Source: Flavobacterium psychrophilum | GTDB lineage: Bacteria; Bacteroidota; Bacteroidia; Flavobacteriales; Flavobacteriaceae | Length of the DNA: 33,689 nt | NCBI GenBank assembly: GCA_945866505.1 | Contig: CAMBHH010000010.1 | Span: 1-33,689, forward strand | Reading direction: 5' to 3' | Shown here: one piece after another, positions 24,280 to 31,316 of the stretch | Position numbering within the stretch: position 1 is the stretch's first letter | Layout: every line of letters begins with the position of its first letter | The notes under the pieces: generated by a model | The model's database searches: none | What the model was told of the DNA's origin: nothing | What the model saw: the letters and a program-made list of their open reading frames with translations, nothing else | Translations under genes and position numbers: made by a program

Positions 24280-24440
24280 AGCCCCGATAGTAGTGGAAAT
24301 CCTTTTGTGCCGTCCCGATAGCTATCGGGATGGAACGAAAGATTACTTCACTATGCTTTCATTTACATAGGAGTTCAGTGAACTTCGTTTGCAACGGATA
24401 GCGGGACATCGCAGATTCAGCGGAGCTAAATGGCTCCTGA
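24280..24440. repeat. Structured intergenic repeat with perfect 18-bp palindrome
   Basis: Contains TCCCGATAGCTATCGGGA at 24313-24330, a perfect palindrome that differs from the core at 12379-12396 only in the two central bases, where the pairing is preserved. Around it are CCCCGATAG (24283-24291), GATAGCGGGACA (near 24399-24411) and GGAGTTCAGTGAACTTC (near 24370-24388). I associate the block from CCCCGATAG to the closing GCTCCT with a dispersed repeat of Flavobacterium genomes, from memory. No ORF covers it. Confidence 0.5.
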
Positions 24441-24485
24441 AAACTAATAAACAAAATTAGAATTTTTTTTCAAACGAAATAGGTT

Positions 24486-24493
24486 TATCTTTG
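24486..24493 (+). promoter_or_regulatory. -7 box TATCTTTG of the PASTA-rluD pair
   Basis: Perfect TAnnTTTG. Its last base is the first base of a GTG that could be read as an in-frame start, so that GTG lies upstream of the predicted transcript. This argues for the ATG at 24514, with a leader of roughly 14 nt. Confidence 0.6.
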
Positions 24494-24513
24494 TGACTTA
24501 TAAAAATAAATTT

Positions 24514-25128
24514 ATGAGTCTAGGTAAATATCTTAGCAGTCGTGTGTTTTTCGGACAACTAGCAGCCGCTCTTGCTATTCTTGCAGTTTTAACCTATTTG
24601 TTTATGCATTGGTTGACTTTCACGACGGATCACGGTCACGAAATTACGGTTCCCAATTTAGCCAAGTTGACAGAGGAGCAAGTAGAAGACAAGTTAGACG
24701 AGTTGGATTTGGATTATGTGCTTTTGGACAGTGTAGATTACAATAGTGATTATCCAAAATACAGCGTGGTCGAGCAAGATCCTTTACCTGGAGCCAAAGT
24801 GAAAGAGGGTAGAAAAGTATATATTAAAATAAACGCTTCGGGATTTTCTTCTGTGAGAATTCCTGATTTGATTGAGAAAACCTATCGGGAAGCAGTTCCA
24901 ACCTTGAAAGCCTTAGGACTTGAAGAAGGAACGATTACGTATATTCCGAATCTTGGAAAAGATATGGTGCTCGAAATGCGTTTTAAAGGAAGAAATTTAA
25001 AGGTAGGTGACCGCGTTTTGAAATCTTCCAAAATTGATTTGGTTTTGGGTGATGGAAAGGAAAACTATGTAGAAGAAGTGGATACCACAGCCATACCAAT
25101 AGAAGCAATACCTGCAAATGCTCAATAA
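24514..25128 (+). CDS. Membrane-anchored protein with two PASTA domains
   Basis: 204 residues from the ATG at 24514; an in-frame GTG at 24493 is excluded because it overlaps the promoter box. A single membrane segment (about 13-30, FGQLAAALAILAVLTYLFM) anchors the protein with its PASTA domains in the periplasm. PASTA 1 covers ~35-105 (ITVPNLAKLTEEQVEDKL ... VEQDPLPGAKVKEGRKVYIKIN) and PASTA 2 ~108-180 (VRIPDLIEKTYREAVPTLKALG). These domains bind peptidoglycan or beta-lactam-like ligands in kinases and penicillin-binding proteins; no kinase or transpeptidase is attached here. Its last 11 bp overlap the pseudouridine synthase start. Confidence 0.9.
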   Translation: MSLGKYLSSRVFFGQLAAALAILAVLTYLFMHWLTFTTDHGHEITVPNLAKLTEEQVEDKLDELDLDYVLLDSVDYNSDYPKYSVVEQDPLPGAKVKEGRKVYIKINASGFSSVRIPDLIEKTYREAVPTLKALGLEEGTITYIPNLGKDMVLEMRFKGRNLKVGDRVLKSSKIDLVLGDGKENYVEEVDTTAIPIEAIPANAQ

Positions 25129-26161
25129 TAGCGACACTCCCGAAGATTTAGAAGACGAATTATTCGAACATTATAGATTTGACGTTCCTAAAGGGCAATT
25201 GCTTTTGAGAATCGATAAGTATTTGATGAATATGATTCCAAATGCGACTCGAAATAAAATTCAGAATGCCGCTTCTGCTGGTGATATTTATGTGAATGAT
25301 ATTCCCGCAAAATCAAATTATAAGGTAAAACCTTTGGATGTGATTCGGATTTTGTTGTCGCATCCACCATTCGAAAACCGAGTTGACCCCGAAGATATTC
25401 CGCTGAACATTGTTTATGAAGATGAGGCACTTTTGCTTGTCAATAAACCGCCTGATTTTGTGGTTCATCCCGGTCACGGCAATTATACAGGGACTTTGGT
25501 GAATGCTTTGGCGTTTCATTTTGAGAATTTGCCAATGAACAGCAGCGAGCGCCCTGGATTGGTGCACCGGATTGACAAAGATACATCGGGTCTTTTAGTG
25601 ATTGCCAAAACCGAAGCCGCAATGACGCATCTCGCCAAACAATTTGAAGCCAAAACCACCGAAAGAGAATATATTGCGCTGGTTTGGGGAAATGTTATTG
25701 CCGATGAAGGAACAATTGAAGGCAACATTGCCCGTCATGTAAAAGACCGGATGCAAATGGCAGTTTTTGCCGATCCCGAAATTGGAAAACCCGCTGTGAC
25801 CCATTATAAAGTATTGGAACGTTTTGGTTATGTGACTTTGGTTTCTTGCAATCTGGAAACGGGAAGAACGCACCAAATCAGGGTCCATATGAAACACATT
25901 GGTCATCCGCTTTTTAATGATGCCCGTTATGGTGGTGATTTAATTCTAAAAGGAACTACGTTTACCAAATACAAGCAATTTATAGAAAACTGTTTCAAGG
26001 CTTTGCCACGTCAGGCATTGCATGCTAAAACACTAGGTTTTAAGCATCCTACAACGGGAGAAATGATGCGTTTTGATACGGAACTGCCACAAGATTTTCA
26101 GGATTGTATAGAGAAATGGAGAGGTTATTCGAAAACGCATAGTAGCGAGGAAGAGGAGTAA
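25118..26161 (+). CDS. RluD-family 23S rRNA pseudouridine synthase
   Basis: 347 residues. It isomerises uridine to pseudouridine in rRNA. An S4 RNA-binding domain spans ~25-90 (RIDKYLMNMIPNATRNKIQNA). The catalytic domain follows, with the active aspartate in LVHRIDKDTSGLLVIAKT and the conserved ETGRTHQIRVHMKHIGHPLFND. RluA/RluC/RluD members cannot be separated confidently by eye, though the S4 domain favours RluC or RluD. The start overlaps the PASTA gene by 11 bp, indicating coupled translation. A terminator follows at 26242. Confidence 0.94.
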   Translation: MLNNSDTPEDLEDELFEHYRFDVPKGQLLLRIDKYLMNMIPNATRNKIQNAASAGDIYVNDIPAKSNYKVKPLDVIRILLSHPPFENRVDPEDIPLNIVYEDEALLLVNKPPDFVVHPGHGNYTGTLVNALAFHFENLPMNSSERPGLVHRIDKDTSGLLVIAKTEAAMTHLAKQFEAKTTEREYIALVWGNVIADEGTIEGNIARHVKDRMQMAVFADPEIGKPAVTHYKVLERFGYVTLVSCNLETGRTHQIRVHMKHIGHPLFNDARYGGDLILKGTTFTKYKQFIENCFKALPRQALHAKTLGFKHPTTGEMMRFDTELPQDFQDCIEKWRGYSKTHSSEEEE

Positions 26162-26241
26162 GGATTGGGACGCTGATGATGCGGATTTTTTTGAATTTTT
26201 GTGTAAATTTTTGAAATTTGTGGTGAAAAGAATGAAAAAGA

Positions 26242-26268
26242 AAAGCCTCAATTGGGGCTTTTTTTTGT
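26242..26268 (+). terminator. Terminator of the PASTA-rluD unit
   Basis: Stem AAAGCCTC (26242-26249) and GGGGCTTT (26254-26261) with an AATT loop and one G-T pair, followed by a T run to about 26266. It is 80 bp past the stop at 26161. Confidence 0.85.
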
Positions 26269-26284
26269 TTTAATTAAACAAAAC

Positions 26285-26572
26285 TTACAACTCCTTCTCA
26301 AAACACACACTATTTTACACGCCTTCATACTTCCCAAAATTAGGAATGATGTTATAGCGATTCTTTTTATAAAGAGCGATGGCTTCGGGTTGTTTTTTCC
26401 CAGTTTCTAAAACACATTTTTTGATGCCCAGTTCCTTGCACCAAATTTCTAATGCTTTCAAGATTGTGGAGGCAATTCCTTGTCTTTTTTTTATAGCCTT
26501 ATTTATGTCAAATTTGTGAAATAATGCCTTTAACAGATCGAAAGCATTTGACCTGATATATATCATTTTCAA
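26285..26572 (-). pseudogene. GNAT acetyltransferase remnant with in-frame TAA
   Basis: The minus-strand frame gives RQGIASTILKALEIW, GIKKCVLETGKKQPEAIALY and PNFGKYEGV, a clear C-terminal half of a GNAT N-acetyltransferase with its acetyl-CoA-binding RQGIAS. At 26315-26317 a TAA interrupts it, and the same frame then reads NSVCFEKEL before another stop at 26285. NSVCFEKEL is the normal end of this subgroup, usually preceded by a glutamate, so GAA to TAA is the simplest cause. The N-terminal half of the domain is missing: the first ~28 residues of the open part do not look like the family's early strands. It is most likely a dead gene. Confidence 0.75.
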
Positions 26573-26642
26573 GCACTATATTTTTTATTATATTTACCGT
26601 CGAATTTGTGTTTAAACATTAAAATTAATTTAAAATTATACG

Positions 26643-27740
26643 ATGAAAAAAGTTTTAGTACTAACTGGAGGAGGCGATTGTCCGGGCTTAAATGCCGTGA
26701 TTAGAGCGATTGTTAAAAGAGCTGCACAGCAAAAAGATTGGGAAGTAATTGGGAGTATTCAATCTTATGATGGTATTCTGCAGGATGAGTTGGAAATTGT
26801 AACCCTAGATGAAAAAGCAGTTGCAGGAATTCACGTTGATGGTGGAACTATTATTGGCACGACTAATAAAGGTGGGCCATTTGCTTGGCCTATAAAAAAT
26901 CAAGACGGAACTTGGAAGTCAGTTGACCGATCGGATGAAATGATCAGCAAGTTGCAGTCTATGGGAGTTGATGCCGTGATAAGTATAGGAGGTGATGGTT
27001 CGCAACGAATTTCACAAAGACTTTTTGAAAAAGGCTTGAATATAATTGGTGTTCCAAAAACCATTGACAATGATTTATCCGCAACTGATTTCACTTTTGG
27101 GTTTCAAACGGCTGTTCAAATTGCTACTGAGGCCGTTGATAAATTAGTAACCACAGCCACAAGTCACAATCGGGTTTTGGTTCTTGAAGTAATGGGACGA
27201 AACGCGGGATGGATTGCATTGAATGCCGCCATTGCCGGTGGAGCAGAAGTTTGTTTGATTCCTGAAATCCCTTATGATATTGAGTTGGTTGCCAAAAGAT
27301 TGCAAAGTCGTTACAACTCGAAGGGAAAAGGAAATGCCATTGTTGTAATTGCCGAAGGTGCAATGCCCAAAGGCGGAACTCTGTTATCCGAAAAGAGTGA
27401 TGAAATAGGTTATGAAAATGTGCGATTGGGTGGAGTTGCTCGTAAATTAGTTAATGATTTAAAAGCAATAGGTTTTGAGCCCGATATGCGTGAAACCGTT
27501 TTGGGACATTTGCAAAGAGGTGGTAGTCCAATTGCTTACGACAGAATTTTGGCTACACAATTTGGGGTTAAAGCATTTGAAATGGTTTTGGAAGGAAAAT
27601 TTGGCGAAATGGCGGCTTATAGTAATTCAGATATCGTATCTGTTCCGTTTGCAGCTGCGATTGATAAAATTAAATTAGTCGATCCAGACTGTGATTTAGT
27701 AAAAACCGCCAAAGGAGTTGGAATAAGTTTTGGCGATTAA
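26643..27740 (+). CDS. pfkA: 6-phosphofructokinase (group III, predicted ATP-dependent)
   Basis: 365 residues. It phosphorylates fructose 6-phosphate to the 1,6-bisphosphate in glycolysis. Motifs are TGGGDCPGLNAVIRA, ISIGGDGSQRISQ, PKTIDNDL and VLEVMGRNAGWIAL. The residue after GGD is glycine, the ATP-type choice, where pyrophosphate enzymes have aspartate. The substrate loop is PKTIDND with lysine, shared by pyrophosphate enzymes and by ATP enzymes of group III. The combination suggests ATP as donor. It stands alone on the plus strand; no perfect -7 box was found in its ~70-bp AT-rich upstream region, where TATATTTA near 26590 is the closest. Confidence 0.95.
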   Translation: MKKVLVLTGGGDCPGLNAVIRAIVKRAAQQKDWEVIGSIQSYDGILQDELEIVTLDEKAVAGIHVDGGTIIGTTNKGGPFAWPIKNQDGTWKSVDRSDEMISKLQSMGVDAVISIGGDGSQRISQRLFEKGLNIIGVPKTIDNDLSATDFTFGFQTAVQIATEAVDKLVTTATSHNRVLVLEVMGRNAGWIALNAAIAGGAEVCLIPEIPYDIELVAKRLQSRYNSKGKGNAIVVIAEGAMPKGGTLLSEKSDEIGYENVRLGGVARKLVNDLKAIGFEPDMRETVLGHLQRGGSPIAYDRILATQFGVKAFEMVLEGKFGEMAAYSNSDIVSVPFAAAIDKIKLVDPDCDLVKTAKGVGISFGD

Positions 27741-27769
27741 TTTTTAATTTTATTTCGAGAATGAACTAA

Positions 27770-27830
27770 TGCCGATTGACAATATATTGAGTACAATTTA
27801 TTGGACTTTTGTATATTGCTAATCGGTATT
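27770..27830. repeat. Second copy of the TTATTGGACT hairpin repeat
   Basis: ATGCCGATTGACAATATAT at the left and the reverse complement of the right end, ATACCGATTAGCAATATAC, agree at 15 of 19 positions around TTTATTGGACTTT. It matches 3182-3239 in layout and wording. It lies between the convergent pfkA and GNAT genes and could form a transcription-stopping hairpin for both. Confidence 0.65.
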
Positions 27831-27831
27831 A

Positions 27832-28371
27832 TTATAAGTAATTTACTTGATTAATTATTCGGAGCTCCATCAATAAATCGGTTTGAACATCGTTGCCCAA
27901 AGTAAAGTTATGCTGGTCAAATTCGACAAAATCATTATTGTTGTAAAATTGTATTGCTTTGTGATTTTTTTCCCAAACGCCAAGCCAAATCGTATCAACT
28001 CCAGATTCTTGTCCTATTTTTATAGCCTTATTGAGCATTAATTGTCCAATTTTTTTTCCGTGAAATTCTTTTAAAACATAAATACGCTGAATTTCCATAG
28101 ACTGAGCACTACGAATTTCAGTTTGAGCGTTTCCAAAGTTTAGTTTTAAATAAGCAACAGTTGTGTTATCTAAAATGGCAAGATAAAATGCCGATTCTGG
28201 ATGGTTAATTTCTGAGGCTATTTGTTGAGAATTTAAATTTTCTAGAATGTAATTTTCCATATTCTCAGGCGTGTTTACTGCTGCAAAAGTTTCTATAAAA
28301 GTTTGCTGACTGATTTCTTGGATGGTTTCAAGATCGGAAATGGTTGCTTTTCGAATGGTAATTGGATTCAT
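27832..28371 (-). CDS. GNAT-family N-acetyltransferase
   Basis: 179 residues with a full GNAT fold: an early IRKATISDLETIQEISQQTF, then IQRIYVLKEFHGKKIGQLMLNKAI with the acetyl-CoA pyrophosphate loop (EFHGKKIG), and VDTIWLGVWEKNHKAIQFYNN typical of the C-terminal half. It resembles members annotated as peptide or small-molecule acetyltransferases; the substrate is unknown. It is divergent from yaaA, with its own promoter at 28404-28431. Confidence 0.88.
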   Translation of the reverse strand: MNPITIRKATISDLETIQEISQQTFIETFAAVNTPENMENYILENLNSQQIASEINHPESAFYLAILDNTTVAYLKLNFGNAQTEIRSAQSMEIQRIYVLKEFHGKKIGQLMLNKAIKIGQESGVDTIWLGVWEKNHKAIQFYNNNDFVEFDQHNFTLGNDVQTDLLMELRIINQVNYL

Positions 28372-28403
28372 AAATGTATTATATTACAGATGTATTGTTC
28401 ATT

Positions 28404-28431
28404 CAAAAATACACAAATAAAATGAAAACAA
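28404..28431 (-). promoter_or_regulatory. GNAT gene promoter (-33 TTG, -7 TATTTTTG)
   Basis: On the minus strand TTG at 28429-28431 and TATTTTTG at 28404-28411 are separated by 17 bp, close to the Bacteroidota pattern. It predicts a leader of about 28 nt. Confidence 0.55.
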
Positions 28432-28441
28432 TTTTCATTTT
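28419..28441. promoter_or_regulatory. Candidate operator dyad between GNAT and yaaA
   Basis: AAAATGAAAA and TTTTCATTTT form a perfect 10-bp inverted repeat with a 3-bp CAA centre. It overlaps the -33 TTG of the leftward promoter and lies 15 bp upstream of the rightward -7 box. It is A/T-only apart from one G and one C per arm pair, so chance cannot be excluded. Confidence 0.35.
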
Positions 28442-28456
28442 AGGATTTTCAATTTG

Positions 28457-28464
28457 TATTTTTG
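28457..28464 (+). promoter_or_regulatory. -7 box TATTTTTG of yaaA
   Basis: Perfect TAnnTTTG 26 bp upstream of the yaaA ATG at 28491. Confidence 0.5.
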
Positions 28465-28490
28465 AAACTTTCAACCTAGAATGAACAATT

Positions 28491-29249
28491 ATGAAAATCG
28501 TTATATCACCAGCCAAGTCTTTAAACTTCGAAAAAGTATTGCCGACACAAAATTTTTCGGAATCTTTGTTTCTAAAAGAGTCACGTCAAGTACACAAAAT
28601 ATTGAAGCAAAAATCGCCAAAAGTGCTTTCTGAATTAATGGATATTTCAGATAATTTGGCCGATTTGAATTGGCAACGCAACCAAGATTGGAAAACGCCA
28701 TTCACAATTGAAAATGCACGACCTGCTGTTTTTGCTTTCGATGGCGATGTGTATACAGGATTGGATGCGTATTCGATTCCGATTGAAAAATTAGATGTGT
28801 TACAAGACCGTTTACGAATTTTATCAGGTTTGTACGGACTCTTGAAACCTTTGGATTTGATGCAGGCATACCGCCTAGAAATGGGAACGAAATTACCCAT
28901 TGGCGAAAGCAAAAATCTATATGAATTTTGGAAACCAATTATTACCAAAGCATTAAACAAAGAACTCAAAAAAGGGGAGTTGTTTATCAATTTGGCTAGC
29001 AACGAATATTTCTCGGCTGTGGATGTAAAAGCCCTAAAAGTTCCTGTAATCACTCCAGAATTCAAAGAATATAAAGATGGTAAACTAAAGATAATTAGCT
29101 TTTTTGCTAAAAAGGCGAGGGGATTGATGGTGCGTTACATCATCGACACGAATGCGGAAACAGTCGAAGATTTGCAAGGGTTCAACTATGAAGGATATCA
29201 ATTTGACGCCAATTTATCGGAAGGAAATCAGTTGGTTTTTACGAGATAA
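28491..29249 (+). CDS. yaaA: YaaA-family peroxide-stress protein
   Basis: 252 residues, the family size. Characteristic stretches are MKIVISPAKSLNFEK, AVFAFDGDVYTGLDA, LRILSGLYGLLKPLDLMQAYRLEMGTKL (in two pieces), FINLASNEYFSAV and SFFAKKARGLMVRYI. In E. coli YaaA limits intracellular iron and protects DNA during hydrogen peroxide stress. The fold is a DNA-binding cytoplasmic protein. It is divergent from the GNAT gene; the M48 peptidase gene follows after 58 bp but has its own -7 box. Confidence 0.94.
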   Translation: MKIVISPAKSLNFEKVLPTQNFSESLFLKESRQVHKILKQKSPKVLSELMDISDNLADLNWQRNQDWKTPFTIENARPAVFAFDGDVYTGLDAYSIPIEKLDVLQDRLRILSGLYGLLKPLDLMQAYRLEMGTKLPIGESKNLYEFWKPIITKALNKELKKGELFINLASNEYFSAVDVKALKVPVITPEFKEYKDGKLKIISFFAKKARGLMVRYIIDTNAETVEDLQGFNYEGYQFDANLSEGNQLVFTR

Positions 29250-29273
29250 TTTTTAGTGATGGCAAACTTATAT

Positions 29274-29281
29274 TATATTTG
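29274..29281 (+). promoter_or_regulatory. -7 box TATATTTG of the M48 peptidase gene
   Basis: Perfect TAnnTTTG 26 bp upstream of the ATG at 29308; predicted leader about 20 nt. Confidence 0.5.
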
Positions 29282-29307
29282 TCCTCTGTAAACCAAAACT
29301 TAAAAAA

Positions 29308-30171
29308 ATGAAAAAAGAATCTCTATTTTTAACTGTCTTGCTAGCCTTTTTAGGTCTTTCTAATACCAATGCGCAAATTAATTTTGGAGATAAAGCCTTA
29401 GGAGCTCTTCAGAAAGGGGTTACTGGACTCACTTTCAGCGATGCCCAAGCGGCTCAATTATCAAAAGAAGCTGTAGTAAAAATGGATGGCGAACATACAA
29501 TTGCAGGTCCAACCGATCCGTATACTATTCGTCTTAATAAGATTTTTGGAAAATATACTAATGCTTACGGATTGGCTTTAAACTATAAAGTGTATGTTCT
29601 CAAAGAAGTAAATGCTTTTGCCACAGCCGATGGAAGTGTTCGTGTTTACACTGGATTAATGGATGTTATGGATGACAACGAATTGCTAGTGGTTATTGGT
29701 CACGAAATTGGTCACGTAGTTAATCACGATTCTAGAGATGCCATTAAAGCAGCGTATCAAAAAGAAGCTTTAATCGATGGTGTTGCTTCGCAGTCAAAAA
29801 CTGTTGCGACTGTTACAGATAGTCAATTGGGGAAAATAGGAAGTGCTATGATTGACAGTAAGCATAGTAGAAAACAAGAATCGGAAGCCGATACTTTTGC
29901 CTATGATTTTATGAAGAAGAATGGCTATGATGTGAATGCCGTGGAATCTGCTTTTTCTATTTTGGCAAAAATGAGCGAGGGAACTCAAACAGATTTTTTA
30001 ACTCAAATGATGAGTTCGCATCCAGATTCAAAAGAAAGAGCCGAAAACGCTAGAAAAAGAGCAGAGAAAGATGGGTTGTATAAACCGTATGTACATCAAG
30101 TACCAGTTGTAGAAAAGCCAAAAACGACTACCAAGAAAACTACAAAAAAACCTGCCACCAAGAAAAAGTAA
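29308..30171 (+). CDS. Secreted M48-family zinc metallopeptidase
   Basis: 287 residues. Residues 1-22 are a signal peptide (KKESLFLTVLLAFLGLSNTNAQ), so the enzyme is exported. The zinc site is HEIGH (132-136), with the third ligand in the ESEAD motif (E193). The arrangement is that of BepA/LoiP-like periplasmic M48 peptidases that act in outer-membrane protein quality control. It lacks the tetratricopeptide repeats of BepA. The last ~20 residues are an unusual lysine/threonine tail (KPKTTTKKTTKKPATKKK), possibly for contact with anionic envelope components. A strong terminator follows. Confidence 0.92.
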   Translation: MKKESLFLTVLLAFLGLSNTNAQINFGDKALGALQKGVTGLTFSDAQAAQLSKEAVVKMDGEHTIAGPTDPYTIRLNKIFGKYTNAYGLALNYKVYVLKEVNAFATADGSVRVYTGLMDVMDDNELLVVIGHEIGHVVNHDSRDAIKAAYQKEALIDGVASQSKTVATVTDSQLGKIGSAMIDSKHSRKQESEADTFAYDFMKKNGYDVNAVESAFSILAKMSEGTQTDFLTQMMSSHPDSKERAENARKRAEKDGLYKPYVHQVPVVEKPKTTTKKTTKKPATKKK

Positions 30172-30195
30172 TTAAATTTCAATTTTTTGTATAGA

Positions 30196-30227
30196 AAAAA
30201 GCAGAACTTTTTGGTTCTGCTTTTTTT
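30196..30227 (+). terminator. Terminator of the M48 peptidase gene
   Basis: Stem AAAAAGCAGAAC (30196-30207) and GTTCTGCTTTTT (30214-30225) with a 6-nt loop, continuing into a T run. It starts 24 bp after the stop. Confidence 0.9.
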
Positions 30228-30316
30228 GTTTTTTAATATGATAAACAATATGAATTTATTTAGTTTCTTATTTACTTTTAATAAATTAAACGAGTATTAG
30301 TCGTCTTTTTGGGTGT

Positions 30317-30457
30317 TTTATTAAAAAATGCGATAGCTTTTTTTAATAAAATGCCTTTCTGCCACAGGTAGGTATCGAGAATCAATCTAACATCGAAAGT
30401 TTCTCGGTACTCCCGGAAGCTTCTCGATACAATTTTGAATAGTAAAGCTATCGCATT
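30317..30457 (-). repeat. Nested inverted-repeat element behind tonB
   Basis: AATGCGATAGCTTT (30327-30340) and AAAGCTATCGCATT (30444-30457) form a perfect 14-bp inverted repeat ~103 bp apart. Inside, GTATCGAGAA (30372-30381) can pair with TTCTCGATAC (30421-30430) or, with one mismatch, TTCTCGGTAC (30401-30410). Around the left arm a second, competing 12-bp hairpin exists (30317-30328 with 30339-30350). Read with tonB, the long stem ends in TTTTTT, like a terminator. It may be a mobile-element remnant, a 3' UTR structure or an RNA. The rest of the 30172-30497 gap is the terminator above. Confidence 0.55.
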
Positions 30458-30497
30458 ACTATGCAAAATTACTCGAAGAGACGGAAAAGTGGTTTTC

Positions 30498-31316
30498 TTA
30501 TTGCATTTCGACCACTATGGGTAAGTTGTAAGCGGTTCTAACTGGTTTTGAATCTATCATTCCCGGAGACCATTTGGTTCTCAAGGATTTTAATACGCGA
30601 ACAGCTTCTTTTCCTAAGCCAAAACCCGGATCTCTTTTTACTTGAATATCAGTCATACTGCCGTCTTTTTCAATTATAAAAGATACGTACACTCGAAAAG
30701 TATTGATCCCATCAATTTCTGGTTTTTCGAAATTGTTGCCGACATAAGTATAGAATTTATTAATTCCACCCGGAAATTCTGGTAATTTGTCTAAAACAGC
30801 TGCATTTACTGCTGTATTGCCATAATCTACAGTAGGTGGGGTTTCTGTTCCAATCCCATTTCCTGAATTAGATGGATTTAGGCCTGTTGTCCCTGTTCCA
30901 TTTGAAACTACAGCAGTCGTATTTGTGTTCTCTATGTTGGGTGCAATGTTTGAATTTGCATCTTGCGGATGCACAATTACTGGATTCGTGAGTTGGTCTT
31001 GCTCAATGGTAGTAGTGGGAGTTTGACTTTGCACCGGCGGAAGTACAGGTTCTTCGACTATTGGCATTACAACATCAGTAAGCTGAATGGGGATCGACCA
31101 TTCTGGAATTGGAATAGTAGGAGCAACACTGTGATTGAAATGACTGACAATGGTGGTGATTCCACCGATAGAAGCGACAAAGAGCAATCCCATAAATAGG
31201 GCAGTGACCGAACTTCTGACACTATCGCGGCGCAATTGATACGCACCGTATTTTTGGTTTTTGTTTTCGAAAACAAGGTCAATCCAGCGGGTTTCGTAAA
31301 TACTTAATCTAGACAT
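30498..31316 (-). CDS. tonB: Energy transducer TonB
   Basis: 272 residues. The cytoplasmic N-terminus has the Bacteroidota motif KYGAYQLRRD, followed by a membrane anchor (~33-58). A proline/threonine- and asparagine-rich periplasmic stretch spans ~70-170. The C-terminal domain (~175-272) has LPEFPGGINKFYTYVGNNF, FRVYVSFIIEKDGSMTDIQV, GLGKEAVRVLKSL and the closing YNLPIVVEMQ. It passes proton-motive energy from ExbB/ExbD to outer-membrane receptors. No exbB, exbD or receptor gene is adjacent, so it is one of probably several tonB genes. The structured element at 30317-30457 follows it. Confidence 0.93.
   Translation of the reverse strand: MSRLSIYETRWIDLVFENKNQKYGAYQLRRDSVRSSVTALFMGLLFVASIGGITTIVSHFNHSVAPTIPIPEWSIPIQLTDVVMPIVEEPVLPPVQSQTPTTTIEQDQLTNPVIVHPQDANSNIAPNIENTNTTAVVSNGTGTTGLNPSNSGNGIGTETPPTVDYGNTAVNAAVLDKLPEFPGGINKFYTYVGNNFEKPEIDGINTFRVYVSFIIEKDGSMTDIQVKRDPGFGLGKEAVRVLKSLRTKWSPGMIDSKPVRTAYNLPIVVEMQ

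Noticed and set aside
24493..24513. GTG start of the PASTA gene
   Set aside because: The GTG shares its first base with the -7 box, so it would not be on the mRNA.
28586..29065. 159-residue minus-strand frame inside yaaA, and a similar frame at 12646-13050
   Set aside because: Both are antisense to recognised genes and have no protein-like features of their own.
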